NCBI RefSeq assembly: GCF_036669915.1
Contig: NC_089318.1
Coordinates: forward strand, 11,619,071 to 11,683,070
Length of the DNA: 64,000 nt
Reading direction: 5' to 3'
DNA from: Pocillopora verrucosa
Lineage: Eukaryota > Cnidaria > Anthozoa > Scleractinia > Pocilloporidae
In this document: positions 49,201-60,038 of the stretch, in pieces
Position numbering within the stretch: the first letter of the stretch is position 1
Layout of the letters: each line of letters begins with the position of its first letter
Notes under the pieces: generated by a model
Database searches by the model: none
What the model was told of the DNA's origin: nothing
What the model saw: only the letters and a program-made list of their open reading frames with translations
Made by a program: the position numbers and the translations under genes

Positions 49201-52200
49201 ATATCCCCCTCGAATTCTGGTTTACTCAGTGAAGTCTCCGTCTCTCCTAAATCTGCACTGCCTTGCAATCCTTCGACATCAAGGGAGGGGCTCCCTGCCT
49301 CTAGTCCCGGTTCCAAGTCAATTGCACAGGATTCGTCAATCGTTTTGGATAGATCCCGCGATCTCTCCGATAAGTCCAGTGAACCTATCGGTGAGAAGAG
49401 ATATAATGGCATTATGGTGCATTCTATTTTATGGAATCGTGTCAGTTCTTTATAATACAAACTTTATCATTTCGCTTTATCATTTCAATTCATTCTCAAT
49501 CCTCAAATACAAATAATATGCCAACTTCTAGCACAGAGTCAACGTGAAAATGTTAACACGCATAATTTGGTTTTCGACGCCTATTTCTCGCGAATTCCTG
49601 TCGTAGAATAACGTAAATACCATGAGGCTAAACAGACTACCTACCATTTTGTCCTGGCGAGAGGTTTTTCAACAGTGTCAGTCTTAGCCTTGGTTTGTCA
49701 TCATTGCGAAGAAGGTGCATTGCTTTGTCATGAGCTAGGCCCTCGATCGGAGTTCCATTAATACCAATGATCTTATCACCTTGGAGATAACAAATTAGAA
49801 GGATGTCCTTTTCTGGAAGAATATTGATGACTTTTGGTCTGCTTTCTAGTTAGTTTTCATTAAGTACTACGTGTCTTGCGAATAAAATCTTCAATATAGA
49901 GTACCTGGAATTATGACAATTTATCATATCAAACAAATTTGAAAAAAAGAACATCTTTTCAAATTGCAGCGAGGTCTCTGAAGATGTTTCAGGTTTTTTA
50001 TTTTGGCGAGAAATTGCCATGTTCACCATGAATTAAAATTCGTCAATTATGGTGTCGCTCTGTTACCGCGTAAAATTTCTGAGGTGAAATGTTTACGATC
50101 ATCCTTGTGTAACATACGTAAATATAACGTACAGTGTCGTTACCTTTATCCAGGAGACCTGTTCTCGCAGCAACACCACCGGGTGTTACTTCTCTTACGA
50201 ATAAAGCGGGAGGTGGCAAAGTCTTGTCCCTCGCAATCAAGAGTCCAAAGCCACCATTTTCAGGTCGGTCGAGATCAACATCAATGGTTTCCTGTCGAAA
50301 ACGACGGATAAGCAAGAGATATATATAAAAAAGTCTTTTTGGGGGTGAAGATTAAAGCTGATGTGTGTTTCTCAGGAAAGAGAGTCATTTATACCGGTAA
50401 TGCTTATAACATTAATAATGATAATGACAACGGCAATAAAAATTATAATGATGTTGACAAATGTTGATAATAGCAATTAGCAAGTACATTATTCAACTAT
50501 TATATAAGAGCGACAGCATTTGGCTCTTATAAGGGTGAGAGATCTATCTTGGATAATGCAGGTCATTTTTATGCTCACAATAGACTAGACTTGAAGTATT
50601 TATTGAATAAGCAAAAGCGCTCTGATCAATTTTATTCCTATCTATTTTTTTCTAGTTTTTTCGGTAACTGAAAATACGGGCTAAGATGTTCGAAAGGCGG
50701 AAAGCGCTAAATATTGGATGAAAGAGTGAGACTGCTTATATTTACTTTTTTTCAAAACTCCTATGCTACAGACGTTTTGTGTGGTTTTATTTAACCATAA
50801 GGAAAAAAGAAAGTAAAACATTTTAGGCGATAATTTTTCTCTGCAAAGTGACTTATAACTATAGCCCCGAGTTAAGTTAACTTTGCTGTGGACATACCGC
50901 CTTCGTATTGCAAGTATAGCTATGGCTCTACATTAACGAAACAGAAGAATTGAATCTTGAGGAGTGCGGTCAAATACGTAGAAACTGATATTGACTTAAT
51001 TCAAAACTTAAAGAACATCGCTAACCATATTCCTTGGTGCGTCCACGTTAAAGGTTGGTTCGGAGGAGCCCTCAAAGGCAATATCAACGTCTGAACCAGG
51101 AATATTCCCGCCCGGAAAACCTGTTCCTGATGGTTTGTTATGTTGGAACTCAACATCCGAGAGCTGAGCATCTCTTGGAGACATTTTGAGGCTGCTTCCA
51201 TTTGCCACATTCATGCCAAGATCGGTGTCCATGTCAAGATTTACAGTAGGAGTTTCCTTGTCTGGATCTCCGCCCATATCAATTTTTACCTCCCCTTCGT
51301 TACAAGAAGGAAGTTTGAATTTACCATCTCCATCCATGTCAATTTTGACTTCGCCATCGTCTCTAGATGGCATTTCAATCAGTACTTCTCGCTGCCCACC
51401 AAATGCTGGATTAACAACTCCCCTTGTGTTGTACGCTGTTCGAAACAAACAAGCAAACAAACAAACAAAATCACAATCGTAGGTTATTTAGCCATTAGCC
51501 AAAATTTAAAGGATCGTTGCCGAATGTAGACGAGCGAAGTAGTTGTCAAATAAAAAAGGAACATCAACGTTCAGAAAGAAACTACGTCACACAAATTGAG
51601 ACAAATCTGAAGCATATTTAAATAAGATTAAACATTATAAACCTTCCTAATGCAATCAATCTATTATTCACACAAGATGCATTACTTTCCAAGCAAAACA
51701 CTACTACCGAAAAAAAACCAGTCTTATTTGTTTAAATAGTATATCTAATAACGTAGGGCACAAACCAATAATTACAGTTCCACTTATTACATGGTCATGC
51801 GGCTATTTCATTTTACACAAATAACGCAGATAATCGTCGGAGAGAAGCTTCAATTTCACTACAGATCTCTCCGACCTGGGTGCTAAATAGACACTTATAA
51901 AGAAATGTTCAATTTGAATCCTGACCACAAAAACAGCGAGTGTCAACAAAATTAAAAGACTCTAATTTCAAAAGAAACAAAGCATCGAACAATAGAAAAA
52001 ATTTTCCATTGAAACAGACGGGAGATGGTGTTGCAGCGATTTTATTAAGTTATAGTATTGTTCTAAATATGTCGTGGCTTAGGCTGTTGTGTATTTTTGC
52101 CGATGGGTGTTCTGTTTGCGTCTGGATTATTCAGGAGATACTTTTCATTCCTTTTGACCTCTTTCTTTTGGATGACTTTGTGTGTTAGGTTAGGTAATTT

Positions 52201-53079
52201 AAAGTTTTGTAAGCTCCACATTAAGAAGGTCTCATCCCTGAAATCTCCAGATCAATCCGTATCTATGCATTTTAAACTGACGCAATGCGCAAAGAATGAC
52301 TGTCATGCGGTGTGCAAGACGTTTTCGATGTATCTGTAAACTTCTGTCACCTTCTATGAAACTCTGGGCAACCAACAATATACAAATATCCACCGCCAAG
52401 CGATGTAATGACTATTCTTTCCTCAAAAAGTCGAAAATCATGAGCAAATATGTACAAAACTCTTATAACTTAGTATTTTTTTTAAATAGCGTTCTCCAAG
52501 CGTTTGTTATATACGTGACATGATCAATCAGTGTAATAACAAGTCATAGAGCGAGGGCTTTCTAGATTCTTCAAACTTTCAGTGCTCGAGTAATCTCGAA
52601 AAAGATAATGACATTTATGGAAATGAGCTAAAGGACAATGAACACTTCGGTGACAACGTAGGTGAGGGTTTGTTGTTGAAACAAGGAAAGACATTTTAAC
52701 ACAAAGACATCCTAGTTGCAGAGTGCCAAGGTTGCAATTGAACGGTTGGTAACTTATAAGTTCTGAAATAGAACGAACTGAGTTAAAGCACAGCTCCAAT
52801 TTCGACATGCTTCAGTGCTGCACAGAGAAAATATTCTTCGCTGTCATACTCTCATCGAGCATCTGAAATATTCAGTCACCGTCTTTTGTAACATTGTCAA
52901 CTTCTTACTGAAGGAACTTCACTCAGTTGAAAAACGTGATTGTGAACGTAGTTGATGCAGTGATTAAAAAATGATCATTTTATCGTTTGAAAAGTGCTGT
53001 AGACAATCACCTCAGTGAATTCACGAGTATGGAAGCCAATACAAGGCATACTTATGCCTAAATCACGACAAAAATGATG

Positions 53080-53115
<36 letters not shown>

Positions 53116-53762
53116 TTAATGATAATAGTAATAATGATAAAATAGCTTCGAAATACACGACTGTTGCAAGCAGTTAAAACTCGAGCTTAACCTTAAGAGG
53201 CCGCACTCTTAAACTAGAAAGAGAAAACTGACAAGTTTGGACGCGTACCATAGCAATTTTAAGTATGCAGATGATTCGATATAAACTGAAATGGCACAGA
53301 CAGGATTGTATCCACTATTCCCATTTTTCTTACCAGCAGATGGTGCTTCTTCTTTGTAGTGATGTGAAAAAGTTACCGGAGTTCCATGACCATTTAAACC
53401 AATCTGACCACCTTTGGCTTTTGTGCCGAGAGAAATTTCTGGTTCACTGGCGGTTTCTATTGAAGACCTTGACGAGAGTTTTCCTGCAGCAAGAGAACTC
53501 AAATGTGAGCAGCGCCCTTTGAAATAGAAATTCAGTAGAATAAACTGAAACAAGTTAACATCTAGGCAAATAAACTATCATTACCTGATCTTTTTTGGCG
53601 ACAACACCAAACCAGTATCGCAATACCTGCGATAAGAAGAATCACACCTATTGTACCAAACACTGAAGCGACTATAGCGCCCGTACACTCTGACGCAGCT
53701 CTAACATGACTACTTTGGCAACAGATGATCAAGCACACTAACAGAGTGCTTTTAATAACCAT
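40263..53762 (-). CDS. Giant single-pass membrane protein with PDZ domain and AHNAK/periaxin-like repeats
   Basis: Six exons on the minus strand (53762-53585, 53516-53334, 51435-51026, 50291-50144, 49779-49645, 49384-40263) join in phase into about 3391 residues. Residues 1-22 look like a signal peptide (STLLVCLIICCQSSHVRA). A few outside residues follow, then a helix at about 28-54 (VFGTIGVILLIAGIAILVW) and CCRQKR. A Ser- and acid-rich segment leads to a PDZ domain at about 258-345, split by one intron: GGFGLLIARD carboxylate loop, VAARTGLLDKGDKIIGINGT. The last exon encodes a ~180-residue repeat array (about 440-2020), a region of Ser runs mixed with Lys clusters (about 2500-2710), and an acidic tail ending SLRSFWDK. 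PDZ followed by long IPDVSIP/GPDFDIEG-type repeats recalls AHNAK, AHNAK2 and periaxin, cytoskeletal or membrane scaffolds; those lack a signal peptide and membrane helix. A scaffold role is inference. I recognise no exact orthologue. Confidence 0.82.
44945..46080 (-). repeat. Internal duplication block, downstream copy
   Basis: This about 1.1-kb block recurs at 47633-48768, offset by exactly 2688 bp. I count about seven differences, most of them in the first 150 bases at the low-coordinate end. The high-coordinate border is sharp: both copies share CCTTTGAGCCCTTGAGC, then diverge. Confidence 0.9.
47633..48768 (-). repeat. Internal duplication block, upstream copy
   Basis: Partner of 44945-46080. 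It covers two repeat units with the markers RGNCFSCAGDGNKEDPYRK and RGTCLSCAGDADKDDPYRK. The rest of the array is much more diverged between units, so this pair is recent relative to its surroundings. Confidence 0.9.
53081..53114. repeat. AAT trinucleotide microsatellite
   Basis: About eleven AAT units lie in the intron between the second and third exons of the PDZ giant. It is far from either splice site and probably neutral. Confidence 0.9.
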
Positions 53763-56179
53763 GCTGTTTTTTTTTTTTGAAAGATTAACAAACTTGCGCC
53801 ATTAAATTTGCGATCTCTGTTTCAAGTTTGTCCACCATCGGAGCGTACGCCAAAATAATCGTTTGAAGTCCCTTGAGATGCAAACTATTTATGAGTAGAA
53901 AAGCCGATTCAAATGAGTTGATTGAAGATGTCAATTAAAGAGCTACACTGACAGTTCATTGGTTGATGGGTGTTACTGCTTCGCTGACTTTTTCTTACAA
54001 TAAAATTAATTGTTGAATGTTTGGAATATTTCCCGATGTTACACGCTTACGAGACTAATCTGAAGCGTAAGTAGGTTTTCTTAATATTAGAATCCGAGGT
54101 AAACAACCACCAATTGCGCAATAATTCGTTATGAAAAAGAGGAAAGCTAGAAATTTCAAACTAAATATCCAAAAAAAAAGTGCACGTTGATAGTATATTG
54201 TAAACGTGATTAAGCGTTGGAATTGTTTATAAACCACCTGCAGGGACTTTTTGCACTGAAAACATTCAGAAACCCCAATCACCTCTCAAAGATAACATCA
54301 AAATGTTTTTTACGAGTGGCATGAAAATATGTAACGAAGGAAACCTTTGGATTTGTTTTGGCAAGATTTTCATTCTCATTAGAAGCAAGTAATTTTTTAG
54401 ACAGTTGACTCTTCCAAACAATAACAAAATTGTAAACAATCACTCTGCTGTGTAGTAGTGTTAAATTTTACTGCATGACCATAATGGTAGTGCTTTTAAA
54501 CACCTCTCAGCAGCTCGAGCGCTTATTCTGCTATGGATGTACGAAATTCACCATTGGATTATTGAATATCAAAATGTGGTTTACTGTTGGACGGATCAAT
54601 ACAGAATTCATTGCCGCCACATAACCACAACAAAAACTAAAAATGGAAAACATCCAACGACTTTGTCCTGCTCAGTTAGGCGAAATTCCACAAGATACAG
54701 TATAACATGTTACCTTGAAAAGGCTTGGAAAACTCTCGAAATTTTGACTTGATTTTATTGTTTTTAAAGGCGAATAAATAAAAAGACTACAACGGCACCC
54801 ATCTTGGAAACCAACCAGAAGAGAAAACGACCCCTTTATTTATCATACTCCACGAAATTCGTGCTCACTCCTTCTAACTTATCAGTAGGTTATTTTCGAC
54901 TCTGTTCACACATTCCGTTCAGCATAAGCTATAAGACTTCTAGACGAAAATAAATCTTAATTATTCACAAAGAGTTGGCATTCCTAAGATTTTTCTATGC
55001 TGACATCGAATAAAACGCAAAATAATTTTTTTTGAAGCCACATATGTCCACATTGGTAGAAGCCACCCCAAAGATGAAGTTCCCTCCCATTCAACGTTAC
55101 ATTTGGTATAGCGTTAATTTTTCAAGGTCTGGAGATAGTGGTATCGTGAGCGAAATCTGTTTTGAACACTTTGGCGAAGAACAAAGCAAATATAGTGTTG
55201 ACAGTCTATTTTAAGCATGACTCTTTAAACAAATATTAGTAAATGTTAGATACCTCAAGGGCACGAATTTGCTCCTTTGTTAATCGTTTTTTGTGTGTAA
55301 GACTTAAGCGCATTCTGACACCTTAGATGCCTGACTACAAATTGAATTCATATGAAATAGCCCTTATGAGATAAATTTTATTTTCCTTTTTCCATGTACT
55401 TTCCAAACCTTGGTTAAGGGATTAGCCAAGAAGATGCTAATTATACAGCTCCTGAAGATAAATAATTCAAATATGGCAAAATGACCCCAAACATTAGCTT
55501 AACTCAATGATTATTGTTGTCATCGACAAGTTAACAAAGAAATTACAATATATACAATTCAACAATGATAAAACTAATTACCAAGGTTAAAAAATTAAGG
55601 ATTTTAAGAGCTCTCAAGGCCCCTAATTACATGATCTTTCGCCCGTTCAAAGTAAGAATTCGCGTGCTTGTCGAGGGAAGTCCACCGCTAAGAAACATTA
55701 CAGCGCATGACGATTCCATGCACCACTTATCAACCTGCTCCATCGATTATCAAAATGGACGGGATACTTCAGAGAGTAATCGATGCCAACACAGAGATGC
55801 GAACGATGCAATGCAAACGGTCAAATATCACCATTATCAATATACAGAGCGCGCATAATTCAGTCAACAACATAGTTCAGGAATTTTGTACATCATGCCG
55901 AACTTTTTCCGCTCAGTTCTTTTGAAATGAGAAAGCTTTGTCATGTAGCATACTAAAACTTTGAAGACTTCTGATTCAGTTCAGTAAGTCAAAGCTAAGA
56001 AAATGATGCCACAATCAAAGAATAGAAAATCAAATAAAAACAATTCGATCTGCTTTGATGAATTGCAAAACCGGAAATATTTCACTTAAGTGATCTATGC
56101 TATCATCCCTGTGATATGGATTCCACGTATTGAGCTCTAGAGCAAAGGTCGTTGACGAGATAACAATGTACAAGCTAGA
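53763..56179. other. Upstream region of the PDZ giant; no gene seen
   Basis: The first few hundred bases should hold the promoter and 5' UTR of the minus-strand PDZ gene. Beyond that the sequence is AT-rich with short open frames of no family character. One frame at 55707-55925 is somewhat protein-like but isolated, with no recognisable motif. Confidence 0.4.
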
Positions 56180-57560
56180 GATGAAGAATCACGATGTTGA
56201 GATAAAATTGCCTCCATTAATAAGATATATCGAGACAGCTTTTACAATGACATCTTAACCAAATCAGACAACATAAAAAAAAAGATGTGGACAATATTAA
56301 TTTATTGATAAATAATAAGCGGCCAAGTTCTCATATAGAAAAGCTACAAGTAGAAAATAAACTGAATGCGAACAACCTTTTACCATCTCCAACTGCCTCA
56401 ATAAATTTTTCTGTAATGTCCCTCTTACATTAACTGATAGGAGTGCAACATCTTATCTTTCCCAGAAACAAAAAACATTTTGCTTCTCACAAGTGTCTGC
56501 AATACAGGTATTTCTATTGCTACAAAGTCTTGATACGAAGAAATCATTTGGGATTGACAAGACTCGTCCACTTTTATTAAAAACCGCAGCACCGCAAATA
56601 TGCCGTCCTTTAACTTATATTTTTAATCTTTCTAACAACCAAGGTATTTTTCCAGGTAGTATGAAACTGGCAAAAGTTGTTCCAGTTTTCAAAGAAGGCT
56701 CTCGTTATACATGTAACAAGTATCTTCCTTTTTCAGTTCTCTCTTCCACAAGTAAAAATATTTGAGAGATGTATTTTTAATCAGCTTATGTCCTATCTTA
56801 CGAATGAAAACATTATTTCCTCAAAACAATATGGATTTAGATCAGGTTATACAACCTCTGACTGTCTAATTAATATTATTGAAGAAATGACTTCTCCTCT
56901 TGATCAAGGACACTAAGTGCTTTCTTTATTCTTAGACCTAGGTAAAGCCTTCGACACAGTAAATCATCAAATATTATTAAATAAATTTGAGTATTACGGC
57001 CGAATTACAACAAAGCGAAAATAATAAGCTCCAATCTTACTTAAATAACAGGAAGCAGCAGGTGCTTTCCTACTGGATTATATGCGGACGTTACATCTTT
57101 AACAGCTTCTGGAAGTGATCTTGACAATTTGTTGTGTGAAATTAACAATCATTTGCCAGCTGTCTACGGTCATACCCTCATTTCGAACTTATCTCAAGAG
57201 ATTCTGCCCGAGCGTTATCGGAAGATTCTTTTGGAATAGTATTCCACAATTAATCAGAGACAAACCATTTAAAAAGATGATTAGAAAAGCAATTTTACAC
57301 TGGTACCTTACCGGGTGATATAGTGGAAGCTGATAGCTTTCAGCATTTTAAATCTAAACTTAAATTGTATCTCAATATTTAACTGTATAGATCTTGATTT
57401 TTATTTTATTTTTATTTACTTATTTATCTTATTTTAAGGGAGTTTTTACATAGGGTTAACCTCCAAACTTCCTTTTCTAGAAGTACCTTTTTTCCTTAGT
57501 TTTTAATTAGTATATATAGTTTGCTTCTAGAATAAATAAAGTATGTATGTAAATAAAGTA
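56180..57560 (+). mobile_element. Dead non-LTR retrotransposon fragment (CR1/L2-type reverse transcriptase)
   Basis: Broken reverse-transcriptase pieces follow in order: HIEKLQVENKLNANNLLPSP (about 56335), KKSFGIDKTRPLLLKTAAP (about 56540), then a frame change, SKQYGFRSGYTTSDCL (about 56825), a stop, and [19 protein letters not shown] (about 56930). After a deletion comes YADVTSLTASGSDLDNLL (about 57080), where the catalytic YADD has become YADV, and finally a C-terminal SVIGRFFWNSIPQLIRDKP (about 57210) in another frame. The 3' end has AATAAATAAAGTATGTATG, a tail like that of related elements. No intact open frame remains; 5' parts with the endonuclease were not found. Confidence 0.82.
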
Positions 57561-57640
57561 AAGTATGTATTTTATTGAATCAAAGGACCCTTTTAAGGGC
57601 TTTACGCAATGGCACTAAAAGGGGCGGAATAATTACTTAT

Positions 57641-57764
57641 AGACTGAGTGGGAGGGCCGGATGACAAAATGTTCGGCTTACGGTCATGTATGGATTGAAG
57701 GCAGCGCGGTTCCTGCCTATTGACGGCGAGGCCAAATATTTTCACGTTTGGCCCGACTAGGCCC
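57641..57764. mobile_element. Foldback element, family A, second copy
   Basis: AGACTGAGTGGGAGGGCCGG opens the left arm and GGCCAAATATTTTCACG with TTGGCCCGACTAGGCCC forms the right arm. It matches the intron copy at 12501-12636 in order and arms but is more diverged. It lies just after the retrotransposon tail. Confidence 0.6.
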
Positions 57765-60038
57765 TTTTAGATTGTGCTGGCATAATTTTTAGCATAATTT
57801 GGAAAAACGAGCTCAATTTTTGCACTTTAAATAAAAGTATCACTGCAAGCATAATGAGCATATTTTCAGTTTTAGAAGGGACCATTATTAGAGGTATGAC
57901 TTGCTTTGTCCCTAAGATTGATTTTATTTCAAGTCTCTTTTCAATTCTGCAATGTCAAACTATGTTACTTTTAATAACACGATCTATGATGGCCAAAGCC
58001 TGACCAAATTCAGTCAGTTTATTATCTAGCACGTATTACTTTCAGCTTTAAAAAAAGTGGGTTCCTAATCACCTCGTACTAAGCCAGGGCACGAGCATCA
58101 CTGCCACTCACAGCTCTTCCAACATCACGCATGTAAGATCCTTAGTACTTGCGGTTTGTCAATTATCTCGTGTCTAATATATAGAAACCAAGGGAAATAA
58201 GCAAAAAAGGCAAAAGAAGGGATTATTGAACCCAAGGTTCATGGAAGAAATTCTGTCAAAAATGGAATGTCAGTCAACTTATATGTTACACTCAAGAACT
58301 AGAAATTAAAACTTATGGTGTCAGACAGACTTGGGCTCATGTTAAACCATTGTGAAGAAATAGTCTTTAAGTTAATATGAGAAGAGAAGGAACACTTTAC
58401 TATTTGAAATAAACAACGCTTTATCTTTTCTCTTCTTGTGACAAACAGTTTACCTTTCCATACTTGGGTTGATGAACGTCATAATTAAACTTCCAGTCGG
58501 ACAGTCTTTAATTCATTCCCGTAGTCTGCAAAAGGGAGAAAGGGCGGAACGCGCCAAAAGATCAACAGCCATCTTAGCCATTAGTATAAGGGGTGGGCGG
58601 ACGATTTCAATATTGCATTGGCGTGCATCCATGTGGTTCTAGGTGATGGTTGTCGTCATCAAATTCAATAAAAACTGAACAATTACTGAAAATACTGAAA
58701 TAGTGTCCTGGGTAAATTCATAATGACAAAGGCACATTGCACAGAAGCTTTCCTGTACACAAAGCAATTTTGTATGTTCTTTGAAGCGTTGAATGGGAAA
58801 TCGAGAAAAAATGAACCAAGCTGTGAGAGGAAAGCTAACAAAATTGGGGAATATATTTGACACTCTCCTGATCATTTTTATGGGCTATTTTTTTTTCATC
58901 AAGGGCCTAAAATGAACCCAGTTGGCCTGTCTAAGTACACTGGAGCAGCACCTCTTACAGTATATGCATCCTTTGTAATTAGCCTATGTACTGCTGCCCC
59001 CATCCTCCAAAATAAAAAAATTGTGAAGGAGAGTAGGAGGTGGCTGTACAAAGGCTATTTGCAATGCACTTTTAAGGAGATAAAACCTTTGAATAACTTT
59101 CTGAATATCACATATAATGACTATATTTATTATTCAACTTCACCAAGTAGAAATAAATAACCCGCATATAGAGTACAATGATACACAACTATTCACTGAA
59201 GTGGAGGATATTTACCAAAGTGGTGGACATTTTGCATACCATTTTGCAGCTAGATAAATCTCCACCACTTTTGACAACAACGAGGTGAAAAATTATTTTA
59301 TTACATACCACTTTAGTTTCTTTCTTTCAATATACCAAAAAAAATGGTAATTAAACTCTTGACTCATGATTTTGTCTCATCAGCAATTCAAAGGTAAATA
59401 GTAATTAACATGCACAATCAGTGTACATGAAAGGCACTATTCACCTGTGTGGTATAAACTAAGACGTGATATTTGAACGTTGTTGGTTATTATGGCACAG
59501 CTCATAAAAATACTCAGCAATACTACACACCAAAACATCTAATAAGGTAAATATAATAGCTACGAACACAAACTGAATTTAAACTAATATATGCACAAAA
59601 ATTTGGTCTTAAAGTGTTAAATAAGTCTTAAATACACATTTCATTTCAGAATACATTTATATCAATATGCAATAAATTATTTAATTTTTTATTTCAATAA
59701 TACAAATGGTAAACTGCATCTCCGACTCATTTTGAGGTTTTTATGCTGTCAGCTTTATGTCATAAATTTGTCAATGGCCAATATGCATTATCATAGTATA
59801 ACATTCTCATAAGTCTTACCTAGTAGTTACTGTAAACTTGAAGGAATGAATTATTACCTTAACAGAGGTTCTTCTTCTTCTTAAGTGTTTCAAACTAAAT
59901 TTCCTACTGATTATTGTCACTATCACCATTTGGAGGATTCATTGCTTTGGCAAGATAGTTAAGTCCACAATCAATCTGATCTCTCTGTATTATTGGCTTG
60001 TGATGATTTACTGATTGCTCTCAACAATGTGTGTTAGC
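57765..60038. other. Gene-poor stretch before the nischarin-like 3' end
   Basis: No exon is supportable. It includes a second copy of the dispersed short repeat (about 59185-59270) and, at the right, the presumed 3' UTR of the minus-strand nischarin-like gene. A possible minus-strand polyadenylation signal (TTTATT) lies at 59688-59693. Confidence 0.45.
59185..59270. repeat. Dispersed short repeat, copy 2
   Basis: ACAACTATTCACTGAAGTGG, then AGGATATTTACCAAAGTGGTGG, carries the same core as 13166-13192. An internal variant of the core (CCAAAGTGGTGGACA) suggests the unit is itself duplicated. It is non-coding. Confidence 0.45.

Noticed and set aside
55565-55925. Two overlapping plus-strand open frames of 97 and 72 codons
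   Set aside because: No recognised motif, no splice partner and no neighbouring exon. They may be part of the decayed retrotransposon's 5' region, but nothing shows it.
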